Part shown: positions 45,019 to 47,318 of the stretch, in pieces
Position numbering within the stretch: position 1 is the first letter of the stretch
Layout: each line of letters starts with the position of its first letter
Position numbers and translations under genes: made by a program
Notes under the pieces: generated by a model
The model's database searches: none
Told to the model about the DNA's origin: nothing
What the model saw: the letters and a program-made list of their open reading frames with translations, nothing else
Assembly (NCBI GenBank): GCA_030528295.1
Contig: JAUMZC010000006.1
Span: 1-47,318, forward strand
DNA length: 47,318 bases
Source of the DNA: Corynebacterium sp.
Lineage (GTDB): Bacteria > Actinomycetota > Actinomycetes > Mycobacteriales > Mycobacteriaceae
Reading direction: 5' to 3'

Positions 45019-46227
45019 ATGAACAGTGAAGCGGCCGCCCCGGGCAATCATGGTCTCCGCCGGGGAATCCATTTCTTAACCGCCATACTCCTTGTGGTCA
45101 TTGTTATTGCTTCCGTGAATCTCCCCACCAGCGAGTCGCTCACAATGATCGGCCTGAGCTGCGCTTATGGGGCGCTGTACTATGTTGGCGCGCGACATTT
45201 GAAAGAGCCATTGACGCAACAATTGTGGCTGCTGGGTTTGACGTGCATCTGGGTCATCATGGTGCCTATTCAAACATCGGCGGTGTATCTGGTCTTCGCG
45301 CTGTACTTCCTGTACCTGCAGATTCTCGACGATATCCGGGGCCTGATTGCTGTTATTGGCGCCACTGTTGTTTCGGTGGTGAGCCAGTATCCGCATATCA
45401 CGATCGGCAGCGTGTTGGGACCATGTGTTGCTGCCATGGTTTCTGTGGGAATCAATTATGCGTTCCAGGCGCTATGGACGGTGTCACAGGAACGCCAGGA
45501 GCTTATCAATGAGCTGTTGCAAACGCGGACTCAGCTTGCGGAGACTGAACGTGCTGCTGGTATTGCTGCGGAGCGTCAGCGTATTGCGCACGAAATTCAC
45601 GACACACTCGCGCAGGGGCTTTCCAGTATTCAGATGCTGTTGCACGTTGCGGAGCGTGATCTGGAAAGTATTCCTGACGACGCCGCGCAAAACGCTGTTC
45701 GTCGTATCCAACAGGCGCGCACAACCGCCGCTGACAACCTTGGCGAAGCCCGAGCCATGATCGCTGCTTTACAACCGCCAGCACTTTCGAAAACCTCGTT
45801 GGAGGGTGCGCTACATCGAATCGCCCAGGGCATCATTGGCACGGAGATCAGTGTTGTTGTGGAAGGCGAGGAACGGCAGCTACCGATGCGCACCGAGGCG
45901 TCGTTATTGCGAATCGCGCAGGGCGCGGTTGGCAATGTGGCGAAGCATTCCCAGGCGGAGCAATGCCGTATCACGCTGACTTACGGAGATGAAGAAGTTC
46001 GCTTAGATATCGTTGATAATGGTGTTGGGTTTGACCCAGCTTCTATAGGCTCCCGACCAGCAGGACTAGGCCACATTGGGCTGGATGCAATGCGTCAACG
46101 AGCATTTGAGCAAGGAGGCACATTAAGCGTGGAATCCGAGCCTGGGGGCGGAACTGCGGTCTCTGTGGCACTTCCGGTAACGAGCCAACTAGAATCAGTA
46201 GGTACACACACCGACGAGGGAGCCTGA
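45019..46227 (+). CDS. Sensor histidine kinase, NarL/FixJ (HisKA_3) type
   Basis: Membrane sensor of 402 residues. The N-terminal half (about 15-165) has five or six hydrophobic helices without a large outside loop. The dimerisation/H-box is ERQRIAHEIHDTLAQGL (His near 193). The HATPase domain has GAVGNVAKHS, DNGVGFDP and GLGHIGLDAMRQRA, then GGGTAVSVALP. The signal may be a membrane or envelope stress. I chose ATG 45019; upstream extension overlaps the lipoprotein gene's region. Its stop is 2 bp before the response-regulator start. Confidence 0.93.
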   Translation: MNSEAAAPGNHGLRRGIHFLTAILLVVIVIASVNLPTSESLTMIGLSCAYGALYYVGARHLKEPLTQQLWLLGLTCIWVIMVPIQTSAVYLVFALYFLYLQILDDIRGLIAVIGATVVSVVSQYPHITIGSVLGPCVAAMVSVGINYAFQALWTVSQERQELINELLQTRTQLAETERAAGIAAERQRIAHEIHDTLAQGLSSIQMLLHVAERDLESIPDDAAQNAVRRIQQARTTAADNLGEARAMIAALQPPALSKTSLEGALHRIAQGIIGTEISVVVEGEERQLPMRTEASLLRIAQGAVGNVAKHSQAEQCRITLTYGDEEVRLDIVDNGVGFDPASIGSRPAGLGHIGLDAMRQRAFEQGGTLSVESEPGGGTAVSVALPVTSQLESVGTHTDEGA

Positions 46228-46229
46228 CA

Positions 46230-46868
46230 ATGATTCGAGTTCTGCTAGCCGATGACCATGAAATTGTGCGACTTGGGCTGAGGGCCGTCTTAGAATCTGC
46301 CGAAGACATTCAGGTTGTTGGCGAGGTTTCCACCGCTGAAGCCGCAATCGCCGCCGCCCAGACTGGCGGAATCGACGTCATTCTCATGGATCTCCGTTTT
46401 GGCGCTGGTGCTGAAGGCACATTGGTATCCACTGGCGCCGATGCCACTGCAGAAATCAAACGCACTATCCAGAACCCTCCAAATGTGTTGGTGGTAACCA
46501 ACTATGACACAGATGCTGATATCCTTGGCGCGATCGAGGCTGGCGCAGTTGGCTACCTGCTGAAAGATGCCCCACCTGCCGAATTGCTTGCTGCTGTCCG
46601 GTCGGCGGCCGAGGGAGATTCCACATTATCGCCGGTGGTTGCTAATAGGTTAATGACGCGCGTGCGTACGCCGCGGACCTCCCTCACACCACGCGAACTT
46701 GAAGTGCTCAAGCTTGTGGCGAGTGGATCATCCAACAGGGACATCGGCAAAGTGCTGTTTCTTTCCGAGGCAACGGTGAAATCCCACCTTGTGCATATCT
46801 ATGACAAGCTCGGCGTCCGTTCCCGTACATCAGCCGTGGCTGCCGCTCGGGAACAGGGAGTGCTCTAG
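46230..46868 (+). CDS. Response regulator, NarL/FixJ (LuxR HTH) type
   Basis: A 212-residue DNA-binding partner of the sensor kinase. The receiver domain (1-120) has the acid pair in LLADDHEIVRLG, the phospho-acceptor Asp in VILMDLRFG (near 50), Thr in VVTNYDTD and Lys in LLKDAPPAEL. The C-terminal LuxR helix-turn-helix is in LTPRELEVLKLVASGSSNRD through SEATVKSHLVHIYDKLGV. It is coupled to the kinase gene. The 3' end overlaps the convergent TetR gene by 4 bp. Confidence 0.95.
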   Translation: MIRVLLADDHEIVRLGLRAVLESAEDIQVVGEVSTAEAAIAAAQTGGIDVILMDLRFGAGAEGTLVSTGADATAEIKRTIQNPPNVLVVTNYDTDADILGAIEAGAVGYLLKDAPPAELLAAVRSAAEGDSTLSPVVANRLMTRVRTPRTSLTPRELEVLKLVASGSSNRDIGKVLFLSEATVKSHLVHIYDKLGVRSRTSAVAAAREQGVL

Positions 46869-47318
46869 ATCGAGTAGTCGGCGGGCGGGGCCGACAAGAG
46901 TTGGCGAGCCAGGTCGCGGGCGGTTTCTAATGGAAGGATATTTCTACTGAGTCGTGCCCCCGCGAGGCCTCCATCGAGAAACACAAGCAACTGATTTGCC
47001 TGTGTTGTGCCCGGATAACCATTCTTTTCGGTGAGCAGATCGGTCATTGTTTTATGGCACCAATTGCGATGCTCCTGCACGGCGGCCACAATTCCGAATT
47101 CACTTTCGGTTTCGGGGCGGGGATACTCATTCGCCGCGTTTTGAAAATGTGAACCTCGAAAATCCTTTGTGGGTTCTTCCTCAATACATTGATCGAAAAA
47201 GGCCAGGATTTTATCTTCCGGGTTGTCCATTTGTGCGGTTCGTTCCCGCCAATCGGCACGCCATTTTTCGTCTAGTTCGTGGAGGTATGCAATCACCAAG
47301 GCATCCTTGGATCCGAAG
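46865..47318 (-). CDS. TetR/AcrR-family regulator, C-terminal part (runs off the right edge)
   Basis: The visible 151 codons begin with FGSKDALVIAYLHELD, the segment just after the recognition helix in TetR proteins (the usual F.SK..L pattern). The DNA-binding helices are therefore outside the window. The GTG at 47299 is an internal Val codon, not the start. The rest is a helical ligand-binding domain with DKILAFFDQCIEEEP and KTMTDLLTEKNGYPG. The ligand is unknown. It faces the two-component operon. Confidence 0.87.
   Translation of the reverse strand, partial: FGSKDALVIAYLHELDEKWRADWRERTAQMDNPEDKILAFFDQCIEEEPTKDFRGSHFQNAANEYPRPETESEFGIVAAVQEHRNWCHKTMTDLLTEKNGYPGTTQANQLLVFLDGGLAGARLSRNILPLETARDLARQLLSAPPADYSI

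Overview
The window is chromosomal DNA of a mycolic-acid-producing actinobacterium, almost certainly a Corynebacterium. The main evidence is the mycolate/arabinogalactan island on its left side: the start of pks13, then fadD32, a Rv3802c-like cutinase, the mycolyltransferases cop1 and cmt2, ubiA, a decaprenylphosphoribose-phosphate phosphatase, glfT2 and glf. LGFP cell-wall repeats, a FarR-type regulator beside serS, Lsr2 and a class E sortase agree with this. The gene order resembles that known for C. glutamicum and C. diphtheriae. I do not assign a species.

Region 1 (1-13.4 kb, nearly all minus strand) builds the mycomembrane. FadD32 activates the meromycolate and Pks13 condenses it. Cop1 and Cmt2 transfer mycolates to trehalose and arabinogalactan. 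UbiA, the PAP2 phosphatase, GlfT2 and Glf supply arabinose and galactan precursors. A secreted polysaccharide deacetylase lies between glfT2 and glf. aftB, normally between ubiA and the mycolyltransferases, is not there. Region 2 (13.5-23.4 kb) holds an LGFP-bearing peptidoglycan amidase, a DUF222/HNH protein, a kinase-HAD-serS operon, farR, a septum-formation-type protein, a small metalloprotease, a histidine phosphatase and pheA.

Region 3 (23.4-27.7 kb) is visibly AT-richer and accessory. It is a class II lanthipeptide (LanA/LanM/LanT) cluster in decay. In order it has a promoter, a 52-aa unknown peptide, an ABC ATPase interrupted by a frameshift in an A7 run, an ABC permease, a short double-glycine precursor peptide without Cys, a LanM dehydratase fragment, and a LanT exporter that has lost its peptidase. 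Two deletion scars (lanA/lanM and lanM/lanT) explain the layout.

Region 4 (27.7-47.3 kb) is mostly core: amidase, CPBP protease, LytR-CpsA-Psr ligase, a BAAT-type hydrolase, DUF5926, ldh, PAP2 phosphatase, a tandem HAD-HAD fusion, FMN reductase, msrA, sodA, an MFS carrier, a TM0106-type nuclease, DUF6474, lsr2, a YidC paralogue, a class E sortase with a 50-aa membrane protein, a DUF2020-like lipoprotein, a NarL-type two-component system and a cut-off TetR regulator. A compact set of direct and inverted repeats lies between the sortase unit and the lipoprotein gene.

All calls come from reading the sequence and from memory of protein families. No database search was run.
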